Below, one piece after another: positions 1-7,546 of a stretch of 48,821 nucleotides of DNA. A program made the translations under genes and the position numbers. The notes below the pieces were generated by a model that did no database searches, was not told where the DNA came from, and saw only the letters and a program-made list of their open reading frames with translations. The stretch's first letter is position 1. The number at the start of each line of letters is the position of its first letter. This stretch comes from Candidatus Jorgensenbacteria bacterium GW2011_GWA1_48_11 (GTDB lineage Bacteria > Patescibacteriota > Minisyncoccia > UBA6257 > GWB1-50-10), in contig LCPF01000004.1 of the NCBI GenBank assembly GCA_001003475.1, forward strand, positions 1 to 48,821, written 5' to 3'.

Positions 1-18
1 TTTCAAACCATTAGGTTT

Positions 19-909
19 TTATTCAACGAAAGATCCTCTATCTAATGCTGAGTCTGGATCGTACCATTTACTTTGAAGAAACTGTCTGATTTCTTCAAGA
101 AAACGAAGAATCACCTTGTAATCAATCGGGTGTTCTTTTCGTTGCTTCTTAATCCATTCAACACTTCGCCTTTTTTCAAAGGGCAAACGTTTAGCGTGCC
201 GAAGTAAAAAGACATTATCTATATCAGTAAGCCTAGTATCTTCCGGTTGCATATCGAGAAACTCAACCAACATATAGTATTTTGAGTATGGTACGCCTTG
301 CTTCAATCTAGAAGCTGTACCTGCAGCTTCTTGAAACATTGTCTTGTCTAGATTTATTTTGCACTCTGCCGCTAAAATAGCCAACATGAGTTTGCCAGAC
401 AAGGTTTTTTCCTTTTTGAAAGACTCGTCGGTTGAGAATTGATAATAAAGTTCCTTACCCAGCGTAAAATCTTGATCCTTTGTCTTGAGAGCGACTACTG
501 GTTTTTCTGAAAGTTCCGCGAAATCACGTGGGATAAATGCTAACGACATGAACGCTTGCTGAGGGCCACTTACATAATCCACCCCTTTCAATTCCGGTAT
601 AGTCTTTTCATTCATCAACATGGTCAGAAATTCTTCCATAATGGAGTTATCTAATTTCAGTTGTCCCTTTTGTCTTTTCAAAAATTCGCTCCCTTTCTCC
701 ATTATCAAATCAACCTCAACATAGTCCTTATATTCGTTTAGGAGGAGTGTCATATCTTTTATTCGCTCAACTCCTTCGGTTTTCAAGGCGGCCGACTTTT
801 TAATCCAAACTTCGTAAGCTGCTAAAATCTTATTGAGCAAGCCAATATCATTTTTTGATAGAGGGTTGGCAATCGCAGCCTTAATTTTTTCGAGGTGAGG
901 CATTTTCAT
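19..909 (-). CDS. Probable Bpu10I-family type II restriction endonuclease
   Basis: A 296-residue protein directly downstream of a DNA methyltransferase gene, with 2 bases between them. Residues 182-184 (Glu-Cys-Lys, in AAECKINLDKTMFQEA) form an E-x-K pair like the PD-(D/E)xK nuclease core, with acidic residues at 145-148 as possible partners. The N-terminus (HLEKIKAAIANP) and the block around 182-200 resemble what I remember of Bpu10I-type endonucleases in CPR genomes; that family assignment is recall, not a search. There is no signal peptide or membrane segment. The endonuclease would cut unmodified DNA at the site protected by its partner. Another nuclease family is possible, but the restriction-partner role is well supported by context. 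Confidence 0.6.
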   Translation of the reverse strand: MKMPHLEKIKAAIANPLSKNDIGLLNKILAAYEVWIKKSAALKTEGVERIKDMTLLLNEYKDYVEVDLIMEKGSEFLKRQKGQLKLDNSIMEEFLTMLMNEKTIPELKGVDYVSGPQQAFMSLAFIPRDFAELSEKPVVALKTKDQDFTLGKELYYQFSTDESFKKEKTLSGKLMLAILAAECKINLDKTMFQEAAGTASRLKQGVPYSKYYMLVEFLDMQPEDTRLTDIDNVFLLRHAKRLPFEKRRSVEWIKKQRKEHPIDYKVILRFLEEIRQFLQSKWYDPDSALDRGSFVE

Positions 910-911
910 AT

Positions 912-2126
912 TTATTTAGAAAAAAATGGCGAATGGTTCACTGAGGCAACATTTAATATAGCATTTTTGATGTCTTGGCGTACTATCCCCTTAGCTCTTT
1001 TTTCTGCGTCCTTTAAGATTTCTACCGCAAAACCGCGAGCCATATTTAGAGATTCTGGCTGTGATCTATCTGTGAAAGTGAAGTGTAGAACTTCCTCGTA
1101 TATTTTCTCGCCATATTGATTTACAAATTTTCTTTCTTGCTTCGCTACCAACTTATATCCGGCTATCGTCGCAACGCCTCCTATAATGTGATCGTTCCTA
1201 AAATCTATTCCGCGCACCTTTGAGGATCTGCCGATAACTAAAATCAAGCGACCATTGTGTTTTAAAATGCGTTTCATTTCCTCAAATGCTTGAACCATAT
1301 CCATAACATACTGAATAACAGTGAGGAATCTATTCTGACGATGCTTTCTGTTTGCTCCAAACTCTGATTTAGCAACCACCAAGGCGTTTCTATATATTCT
1401 GTCTATAAATGTGCGGTTGTGCTGATGGTAATTGAAGACGTTGATGTAGGGAGGAGAAGTGATAACTAAATCTACCTCTGAATCGGGCAAAGGAACTTTT
1501 CTCGCGTCAGCGAGAAAGACTTTTGATCGCAGATTTATCTTAGGCAGAGATTGAATAAGATTTGCGTGTTTCTGAATATATAATTTCAGGCTATCGCTTG
1601 TATGAGGTCGTTTGCTTGCAAGTAAAGAAATGTAAGCGTTTTTTAAAATATTCTTCTCAAATACTTCTGCAACCTCTATCTTGCTTTCAAGAAATTTATA
1701 TAAGTCGTCGTCCATAACTGAACTAGCGAGGCGCGAAAGATATTTCATAGCGTTAGCTACTTTCTCCTCTCTTTCCGCAATACTCAACCCAATAAATGAA
1801 ATGGTGTTAGCCATTTCATACGCCGCCGGATTGATTTCTGTACCATAAGCAGTGAGCCCACGCCTAGCTGCCTCAAATAAAACTGTCCCTGACCCCACGA
1901 ATGGATCAAGAATCAAAGCGTCCTTGTGAGCATAATATTTCAGCAGATTTGAGATAAAATCAGGAGAGAATTGTCCTTTATACGAAAAGGGATTGGTATT
2001 TCTACCTTTGTGGAGATCAAGCTCATCTTGATCAAGATATTTTTCTCCAAAATACTCTTGGTCTAGAATGCTTTGAAGTCCAAAGTACATTTCTTTTGTA
2101 GACATGGTGTTTGTTAATGTAATCAT
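912..2126 (-). CDS. Site-specific DNA methyltransferase (amino-MTase, TSPPY type)
   Basis: A 404-residue methyltransferase. Residues 74-81 (DPFVGSGT) are the S-adenosylmethionine-binding motif I, and residues 223-227 (TSPPY) are catalytic motif IV of N4-cytosine or N6-adenine methyltransferases. The roughly 140-residue stretch between them may hold target-recognition sequence. It is the upstream gene of a pair with the endonuclease at 19-909 and would protect the host DNA. The start at 2126 gives MITLTNTM; the internal Met at residue 8 is an alternative. I saw no Shine-Dalgarno sequence. The target sequence cannot be read from the protein. Confidence 0.85.
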   Translation of the reverse strand: MITLTNTMSTKEMYFGLQSILDQEYFGEKYLDQDELDLHKGRNTNPFSYKGQFSPDFISNLLKYYAHKDALILDPFVGSGTVLFEAARRGLTAYGTEINPAAYEMANTISFIGLSIAEREEKVANAMKYLSRLASSVMDDDLYKFLESKIEVAEVFEKNILKNAYISLLASKRPHTSDSLKLYIQKHANLIQSLPKINLRSKVFLADARKVPLPDSEVDLVITSPPYINVFNYHQHNRTFIDRIYRNALVVAKSEFGANRKHRQNRFLTVIQYVMDMVQAFEEMKRILKHNGRLILVIGRSSKVRGIDFRNDHIIGGVATIAGYKLVAKQERKFVNQYGEKIYEEVLHFTFTDRSQPESLNMARGFAVEILKDAEKRAKGIVRQDIKNAILNVASVNHSPFFSK

Positions 2127-2671
2127 CCCATATTCGGAAGACTTTTTCTACTGAATAAACATAGAAATTCCTCAGCATAGATCAGAATGTCGCGGGGCTT
2201 AATCGGAGGGGGTCGCGGCTATCTCTCAACGAACTTTTAAAGTAAAACATCGGGCATATTGGGATACCCTGAAATACCTGCTTTCCGACCCCCGGAAACG
2301 AGGCCTTCCTCCTTCCCGTCCTATCCATTTCAACGTATCTACCCCCACCACCAATCAAAAAAGAAACAGCAGGACGGAGCGGAGTGAAGTAGGACTTGGG
2401 AATATTGGGGTGTGGAGGCAGAAAGATGAGCATTGATGGGGAGATTGAGGCAGGCTACCCCTTCAAGCGGGACACACCGGAGTGAAGGGGTAAAGCGTAG
2501 TGAAGTCGGGGTTGGAATTTGGAGGAAGCGAGGTCAGAATAGCGAGGAATGATGGGCAGTTTCAGAAACGCAGGGTAGTCATTCCGAGGTAGGGCGAATG
2601 ACTACCTGAATGACTAGGTAAATCTCAATAATTTTTGGTAAAATAGGTTAGTAAATTAGCGTATAATCCCA
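2127..2671. other. Intergenic region with two hairpins
   Basis: 545 bases without a convincing gene. Two inverted repeats stand out: a 10-base stem at 2456-2465/2483-2492 and an 11-base stem at 2574-2584/2596-2606 (GGTAGTCATTC and its complement). A partial third copy of GAATGACTA lies at 2608-2616. An 83-codon minus-strand frame at 2182-2433 is rejected as composition-driven. The promoter of the restriction-modification pair should lie at the left end of this region. Confidence 0.5.
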
Positions 2672-3379
2672 CTAATATCGAAGGCGTCGTTCAATAACTC
2701 GTTCAAAGAAAATACGGCATTCCTGGGCGGCTTGCTGGTATTTTTCTTCATCCAAACGCTTATCGTGAATAATTTCGCCCAGATCGACTTCTTCTATGCG
2801 CGCTCCGGCGAAATAAGCGTCCAAGAGCACTCCTAAATTCGCGTATCCTTTGGCCATTCTTTCCGGAAAGAGGAATTCTCGCCGGGCGCCTACCAACCCG
2901 GAGAGAGGCTGTTTTAGTCTCCCTAAGCGGGGCACGAATTGGTTAAGAAGCGGCCGCGCCAGATATTCCGTGATTCGACCGAAGTTGGTGAAGGCGCCGA
3001 TAACATAATCCACCCGGCCCTCCAGGATAGGTAATGCTAATTTTTCGATCTTTGCCGGAGTTGCCGTTTGAATATCGCTATCGAAGAAAACCAAAATTCG
3101 CGTTCGCGTTTCGCGAATTCCGGTTTTCCAAGCCCCGCCATAGCCCTGGTTTTGTTCGTGGCGGATAAGACGAAGGCGTTTTTCTTTGTTCTTTTTGCAA
3201 AAAACTAGGACTTTTTCTGCCGTCGCGTCGGTGGAACCGTCATCCACTACCACTATTTCTTCGGCGTTGGTTCCGCAAGCGGCCGCGAGAACCCCTTCGA
3301 TGAATTCCGCTTCGTTGTGCGCCGGCAGAATTATCGAGTAAGGCTTAGTGGTGATTGATTTTCCTTTTGGTTTAGTCAT
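2672..3379 (-). CDS. Family 2 glycosyltransferase (DPM1/polyprenyl-phosphate-like)
   Basis: A 235-residue GT-A fold glycosyltransferase. The N-terminus has the nucleotide-binding segment SIILPAHNEAEFIEGVL followed by VVVDDGSTDAT, and about residue 98 has FFDSDIQ, the DxD-type metal/nucleotide site. No long hydrophobic segment is present, so it is probably cytosolic or peripheral. It is 21 bases downstream of the PIG-L deacetylase gene and is probably co-transcribed with it. The pair may make or modify a GlcNAc-containing lipid or glycan precursor; that is inference. The sugar donor and acceptor are unknown. Confidence 0.85.
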   Translation of the reverse strand: MTKPKGKSITTKPYSIILPAHNEAEFIEGVLAAACGTNAEEIVVVDDGSTDATAEKVLVFCKKNKEKRLRLIRHEQNQGYGGAWKTGIRETRTRILVFFDSDIQTATPAKIEKLALPILEGRVDYVIGAFTNFGRITEYLARPLLNQFVPRLGRLKQPLSGLVGARREFLFPERMAKGYANLGVLLDAYFAGARIEEVDLGEIIHDKRLDEEKYQQAAQECRIFFERVIERRLRY

Positions 3380-3400
3380 GAATCTTTCATTTTTTGCTTT

Positions 3401-4081
3401 TTAGCCGTAGAAGAAATCCGTGGTGCGGAAAGCTTCTGCGAATTCTCCTTTTTTGTACATTACGCCGCGAAAGTGATTCAATCCGATGAAAGCCGAGGCT
3501 AGGTTCTTTCGGGCTTGTTGGGAATCGTAAAGAAGGAAGATATTTCTTTTTTCTTCGATAACGGCGCTAATGTCCTCCAGATGATTGGGCGCGAACATGG
3601 GCCGGTCTCCTTCTGCTTCCCAGAGTTCTTTGGTCTTGTGCGGTTCGCCGCATTCCGGAAAAGCCGATCGGCCGGCGTGCCAGACTGCCCGTTTCACGAT
3701 TTTTGCTATTGTCCGGTGTTCGGTGTGGTAGTCTTCTTCCTGGATCATAAGCACGATGTCCGGGCGGAAACTCCGTATTTCCTTGACGCAAGGCAAGATC
3801 GTTTCCCGGGAAACGCGGGGGTAATGGGTAAAATTCAAGAAGTTGTGTTCGGCGCCGATCTTTTCCGCCACTTGCCGGAATTCGTTTAGACGGGTTTCTC
3901 GTTCTTTTTCTGGACTGGAATCCGGGCGTGGCTCGGAAGGGTCCACGCATAAAACCAGTTTAACCAGACCGCCGTTTTTTAAGGTTTTTAAAATAAGCCC
4001 TCCCGCCGCGCCGATTTCGTCGTCGGGATGGGCGGAAAAGAACAAGATTCTTTTTATTGGATTATTATTTGTTTCTGGCAT
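3401..4081 (-). CDS. PIG-L / LmbE family N-acetyl-sugar deacetylase
   Basis: A 226-residue protein. The hallmark zinc-binding motif AHPDDE is at about residues 17-22 and a later H-x-x-H type site (DYHTEHRTI) at about residues 116-124, as in GlcNAc-PI and LmbE-like deacetylases. These enzymes remove an acetyl group from an amino sugar. The gene is first in a likely two-gene operon with the GT2 gene at 2672-3379, on the minus strand. The terminator of the upstream gene ends about 30 bases before this start, so it needs its own promoter. Confidence 0.9.
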   Translation of the reverse strand: MPETNNNPIKRILFFSAHPDDEIGAAGGLILKTLKNGGLVKLVLCVDPSEPRPDSSPEKERETRLNEFRQVAEKIGAEHNFLNFTHYPRVSRETILPCVKEIRSFRPDIVLMIQEEDYHTEHRTIAKIVKRAVWHAGRSAFPECGEPHKTKELWEAEGDRPMFAPNHLEDISAVIEEKRNIFLLYDSQQARKNLASAFIGLNHFRGVMYKKGEFAEAFRTTDFFYG

Positions 4082-4110
4082 ATTTTTTGTTTATGTTTGT
4101 TTTTAACTTC

Positions 4111-4154
4111 AAAAAGATGACCGGGGGAGCGGAACGCCAGAGCGTTCCGCTCCC
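4111..4154 (-). terminator. Rho-independent terminator of gene 4164-5198
   Basis: A perfect 13-base stem (4125-4137/4142-4154, GGGAGCGGAACGC) with a 4-base loop. On the minus strand it is followed by a T run from 4115 to 4111. It lies 10 bases after the stop codon of the GC-rich gene. Confidence 0.9.
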
Positions 4155-4163
4155 GACTGTTGG

Positions 4164-5198
4164 CTAGAGAGTGATTTCCCGAAATGTCGGGTTCAACTCT
4201 CCGCCTAGAACGAGGAAAGAGATTACGGAGGGGTTTTGCCGCCAGTAGGCCGATATCTCCGTGAAGAGATGGTCCGGGGGGGTTGGCGGTTCGGGCGGCG
4301 GGGAGGGGTTTGACTGCTTCGTCTTCTCTTGCTTGAGCAGCCACCGCTCGAATTTCTTCTTCCGAAAAACATCTCGGAGAACGAGTGCGGGGTTTCCGGC
4401 GGCCGGCTCCCAGTCGAATTCTATTCGCAGAATTCGGATCGGTGTGCCGCGCAGGAAGCGATCGCGGAGCGCCACCATTTCTCCGAGGTAGGGCAACTGC
4501 GTAAAGCAGAGTTTCCATCCCCGGAGAGCGAATTCCAGGGGCAATGCCAGGCCGGCCGGCACGATCATGTTGCGGGAGTTTCGGTCGGTGGCGCGTCTGC
4601 GTTCGCCGGCTTCGTTCACTTCCCAGAATTCCGTAATCGGTAGGTGGCCGAGAGTGAGCGGACGTTCGGCGCGGAAGAGCTCGGAAACGCTTCCCAGTCT
4701 GTTGCCAAGTCCCAAGGCTTGGGTTAGTTCCTGGGCGATTTCCCGGGGATTGCCGTAGGGCACGGAGATTCCGTTCCGTGAAGCGCCGAAGTGTTCCGCG
4801 ATCTGTCCGGCCCAGCGGTGTTCCTCGATGAGGAGCGCAAGAAGTGCATCTTTGATCTCGGGTCGGTTGCCCAAACCGAGAATGGTGCCTTGGGTCTTGG
4901 GACCGACAAGATAGGTTTGACCGCGCGGAGCCTTGACGGACATTCGGATCGCGTTCAGGAGAGAAGCGGCGTCCTTGTCGTTGGTCGGTGGGATGTCCGG
5001 TGACCAGGCAAACCGAGCCGCCAGGCTTAAGTATGGCGGCCAGCCGTTTTTCAGGTGAAACTGATGCACGCTTTCTTGCTGGACCCAAGGACTGTCCGCG
5101 TCTTGCATGATATAGCCAACCTCTTCGTTGGCTCCGCGCAGAGCGAGCCAGCGCAGAAGGCCCCGCACCCAAGGAGCCTGATCGCCAAGGACTATCAT
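4164..5198 (-). CDS. Hypothetical GC-rich orphan protein, 344 aa
   Basis: I do not recognise this family. The protein is soluble-looking and has a proline-rich linker at about residues 293-305 (PSPPPEPPTPPDH) before a short C-terminal domain. The start at 5198 is set by a Shine-Dalgarno sequence (AAGGAAGG, 5216-5209) at 10 bases, rare in this window. Codon use is richer in G and C at third positions than in neighbouring genes. It stands alone, with a TTGACA promoter about 300 bases upstream, a structured leader and its own terminator. This suggests a transferred, independently regulated gene. A longer minus-strand frame (4054-5307) over the same bases is a shadow. Confidence 0.75.
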   Translation of the reverse strand: MIVLGDQAPWVRGLLRWLALRGANEEVGYIMQDADSPWVQQESVHQFHLKNGWPPYLSLAARFAWSPDIPPTNDKDAASLLNAIRMSVKAPRGQTYLVGPKTQGTILGLGNRPEIKDALLALLIEEHRWAGQIAEHFGASRNGISVPYGNPREIAQELTQALGLGNRLGSVSELFRAERPLTLGHLPITEFWEVNEAGERRRATDRNSRNMIVPAGLALPLEFALRGWKLCFTQLPYLGEMVALRDRFLRGTPIRILRIEFDWEPAAGNPALVLRDVFRKKKFERWLLKQEKTKQSNPSPPPEPPTPPDHLFTEISAYWRQNPSVISFLVLGGELNPTFREITL

Positions 5199-5483
5199 GA
5201 TTCACCCGCCTTCCTTTCTCTTTCCTAAGATTGTAAGGTGCTTTCAGACCGCCTCGTGCGGTCTGAAAATTGTTAACTTCTTTTTTGAAGAACCGAACAA
5301 TTTTCAAGCCGCGTTAAAACTTAAAACCTCCCGCGGTTCGGGAGGTTTTAAGTTAATCTTATAGCTTTAAATGGATGCGTTTTAAAATCTCCGAACCTTG
5401 TTGAGAGGAATGAAATAAATAAACCACGCCCAGCAAAGGTTGGTTCGGGGATTTATGGGGTTGTTTAACGGACTAATCATGTT
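5199..5483 (-). promoter_or_regulatory. Long structured 5' leader of gene 4164-5198
   Basis: Between the predicted minus-strand start (near 5483) and the Shine-Dalgarno site there are about 285 bases with four inverted repeats. In transcript order they are 5454-5434/5400-5385 (imperfect), 5354-5339/5333-5318 (16 perfect base pairs, 5-base loop), 5305-5296/5274-5265 (10 pairs) and 5268-5258/5252-5242 (11 pairs). The last two share 5265-5268, so they compete. The layout resembles an attenuator or riboswitch leader; I do not recognise a known class. Confidence 0.5.
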
Positions 5484-5489
5484 TTTAGT

Positions 5490-5517
5490 ATCCTAGCATA
5501 AGAGCGGCCGGTGTCAA
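5490..5517 (-). promoter_or_regulatory. Sigma70-type promoter for gene 4164-5198
   Basis: On the minus strand TTGACA (5517-5512), a 16-base spacer and TAGGAT (5495-5490) with the extended-10 context TGC. It closely resembles the promoter at 32861-32889. Confidence 0.7.
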
Positions 5518-5598
5518 GGGCTATTAGGGATATGCCAATATCGAGTTCGGCTATCTCGCGCAATGTCACGGTTGTTGAGAAAGGGAACGCATAGAAAG

Positions 5599-5607
5599 TG
5601 TTATAAT
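5599..5607 (+). promoter_or_regulatory. Extended -10 promoter, probably leaderless
   Basis: TGT-TATAAT at 5599-5607 lies 7 bases before the ATG at 5615, so the predicted transcription start falls on the start codon. No well-spaced -35 is visible. Confidence 0.65.
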
Positions 5608-5614
5608 TTCAAAA

Positions 5615-6196
5615 ATGCAGAATTTCGTTCCCCAGAAAATGTTTTTCACGAAGGGCGTCGGCCGGCACAAGGAATATCTCCAGTCCTTTGAGTTGGCTTT
5701 GCGCGACGCCGGCATCCAGGAATACAACCTGGTTCACGTCAGCTCCATTTTCCCGCCCAATTGCAAAAAAATTTCCAGGGAGGACGGGAAGAAATACCTT
5801 TCTCCCGGTCAGGTGGTTTTTTGCGTGATGGCGCGGACGGCTACCAGCGAACCGAACCGGCTCGTAGCGGCTTCAATCGGCCTGGCCCAGCCGGCCGACC
5901 CCCAGAATTACGGCTATTTGTCGGAACACCACGCTTTCGGCGAAACCGACGACAAATGCGGCGAATACGCCGAGGATTTGGCCGCAACCATGCTTGCCAC
6001 CACTTTAGGCATCGAATTCGACTCCCAGGCCGCCTGGGACGAAAGAGAACAGGTTTACAAGTCTTCCGGCAAAATCATCAGGACCACCAACATCACTCAA
6101 TCAGCCGAAGGCGACAAAAACGGCCTTTGGACAACGGTTATTGCGTCGGCAGTCCTGGTTCTCGACGGCAATGGAACCGCTAACAACCCCGCTTAA
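5615..6196 (+). CDS. pdaD: Pyruvoyl-dependent arginine decarboxylase
   Basis: A 193-residue proenzyme of the PvlArgDC family, which converts arginine to agmatine, the first step of polyamine synthesis. The self-cleavage site is visible as Ser43-Ser44 in [13 protein letters not shown]; by family knowledge cleavage between the serines turns the second into the pyruvoyl group and yields beta and alpha chains. A C-terminal segment ([25 protein letters not shown]) matches the family's closing strands. A leaderless-type promoter precedes the ATG. No other polyamine gene is next to it; the next gene is a small membrane protein. Confidence 0.92.
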   Translation: MQNFVPQKMFFTKGVGRHKEYLQSFELALRDAGIQEYNLVHVSSIFPPNCKKISREDGKKYLSPGQVVFCVMARTATSEPNRLVAASIGLAQPADPQNYGYLSEHHAFGETDDKCGEYAEDLAATMLATTLGIEFDSQAAWDEREQVYKSSGKIIRTTNITQSAEGDKNGLWTTVIASAVLVLDGNGTANNPA

Positions 6197-6197
6197 A

Positions 6198-6214
6198 CCC
6201 AGTAACATTACTTC
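6198..6214 (+). repeat. Solo copy of the CCCAGTAACATTACTTC repeat
   Basis: The 17 bases CCCAGTAACATTACTTC start two bases after the pdaD stop codon. The same sequence is the left end, and in reverse the right end, of the 138-base element at 35313-35450. Confidence 0.8.
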
Positions 6215-6239
6215 AAAGGTCGTTAAATACAAAAAATTT

Positions 6240-6485
6240 ATGCAATTGAATTCTCAAGCATTAGCCAAAACCGTGGCGGTTTTGGCCGGCGCCTTTTGGT
6301 TTTTGGTAATGGGCTTTTCCCTTTTGACCGGCGTGGGCCAGATGACTTTAACCACCCTCGGTTCTTTTCATCCCTGGTTCACTTATTCTTGGGGCGGCTG
6401 GGTGATTATCGTCATCGAACATCTGATTGGCGGCTACATCCTCGGCTACATTTTCGCCTGGGTATATAACCGGTTCAGTCGATAA
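6240..6485 (+). CDS. Small membrane protein, DUF5676-like
   Basis: An 81-residue protein starting at MQLNSQALAKT. It has two hydrophobic segments (about residues 10-30 and 51-73) and ends in GYILGYIFAWVYNRFSR. The organisation, a short N-terminus with ALA, two helices and a final AWxYN motif, matches the DUF5676 family of small membrane proteins as I recall it. The ATG at 6240 is preferred over an upstream in-frame start at 6141, which would overlap pdaD by 56 bases. Function unknown. Confidence 0.75.
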   Translation: MQLNSQALAKTVAVLAGAFWFLVMGFSLLTGVGQMTLTTLGSFHPWFTYSWGGWVIIVIEHLIGGYILGYIFAWVYNRFSR

Positions 6486-6590
6486 GGAAAGGCACGCTGG
6501 TTTTAAACGTCAGAACGGCCTGGCGGTGTTCCTTTTTTGTGTCGGATAAAACTTGACCAAAAGGCGATTAAAGGGTATTAATGGTTAGGA

Positions 6591-7463
6591 ATGGTTAATG
6601 AGCATTTTAAGGGCGCTGATTCAGGGCCGGAAAATCCGGAAGCGGGTTTTAAGGCCGGCGTTGAAAGCCTGCCGAGCGAAGAGCATCTTGAGCGTAATGA
6701 AGATGCGGCTCTTTGCGACGAAGCGAACGGCGTTTTCGGTGTTTTTGACGGCATGGGCGGCCATCAGGCGGGCGAGGTGGCTTCTAGGATGGCCAGGGAT
6801 TTTTTCGCCGCTCGTCTGGGCAATTTACCCCCCAATCTTTCACCATCGGAAACCGCCGAGACCATCAAAGGATTTTGCGAGGAAGTTGCTCGGGAAGTTT
6901 TGGAGACGGTGAAAAGCGATCCCATAAAATATAAGGGCATGGGTTCGACAGCAACGATTGTAAGGATTTGCCGTAATTCTAAAGAAAGAAAAGCCGTGGT
7001 CGCCAATATGGGTGATAGTCGGGTTTATAAATTTTCGCCCGATGGGCGGTTGGAGCAGTTGACCCTTGATGACAGCCGGTGGCGTTTTGAATTCAGGCCG
7101 GAGGACAGGCAACAGGCTTACGAATTCCAAAGAGTATGGAATAACGCCAGCGGCCCCGCTGACCTTCCGGAGAAAATGCGCGGCTATTGGAATATCCGGC
7201 ACATAATTTGGTCTGCCATCGGCCATGCCGGTTCCAAACCAAGTATTGATATTTTCGATTTGGAAGACGACGACGAGCTTCTTATCACGAGCGACGGCGT
7301 GACCGATAACTTGAGGGATAAAGACATTGAAGATATTCTGAAGCAAATTAAGGACAAGAAAGCGGCGGCCCAAGCTTTGGTTAATAAAGCCCGGGAAATA
7401 AGCCATGACGAATCCAACCCCCGTGCCAAACCCGATGATATGACGGCGGTTGTGGTGGGATAA
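6591..7463 (+). CDS. PPM/PP2C-type serine/threonine protein phosphatase
   Basis: A 290-residue metal-dependent phosphatase. The diagnostic motifs are present in order: GVFDGMGGHQAGEVAS (metal-binding Asp-Gly), MGSTATIV, NMGDSRVYKF, LLITSDGVTDNL and the final KPDDMTAVVVG. It should dephosphorylate phosphoserine or phosphothreonine in proteins. No partner kinase or transmembrane segment is seen here. The first residues (to about 35) are acidic and not part of the core. It converges on the UMP synthase gene, with a hairpin between them. Confidence 0.93.
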   Translation: MVNEHFKGADSGPENPEAGFKAGVESLPSEEHLERNEDAALCDEANGVFGVFDGMGGHQAGEVASRMARDFFAARLGNLPPNLSPSETAETIKGFCEEVAREVLETVKSDPIKYKGMGSTATIVRICRNSKERKAVVANMGDSRVYKFSPDGRLEQLTLDDSRWRFEFRPEDRQQAYEFQRVWNNASGPADLPEKMRGYWNIRHIIWSAIGHAGSKPSIDIFDLEDDDELLITSDGVTDNLRDKDIEDILKQIKDKKAAAQALVNKAREISHDESNPRAKPDDMTAVVVG

Positions 7464-7486
7464 GTAAAAAATTATTTCATTTGTGG

Positions 7487-7517
7487 CAAACCCCTCGAGA
7501 CTGTCTCGAGGGGTTTG
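7487..7517. terminator. Hairpin between convergent genes
   Basis: A perfect 14-base stem (7487-7500/7504-7517, CAAACCCCTCGAGA) with a 3-base loop, between the stop codons of the phosphatase and UMP synthase genes. Neither side has a strong T run, so it is a probable but not classic bidirectional terminator. Confidence 0.7.
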
Positions 7518-7546
7518 GTTGTGCGAGAAGAGTTTCGCGCTCTAAC

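Noticed and set aside
2182-2433. 83-codon minus-strand frame
   Set aside because: No start signals, odd composition, sits in a hairpin-rich intergenic region; no family likeness.
4054-5307. 417-codon minus-strand frame over gene 4164-5198
   Set aside because: Arginine/proline-rich shadow of a GC-rich gene; the 344-aa frame has the Shine-Dalgarno site and terminator.
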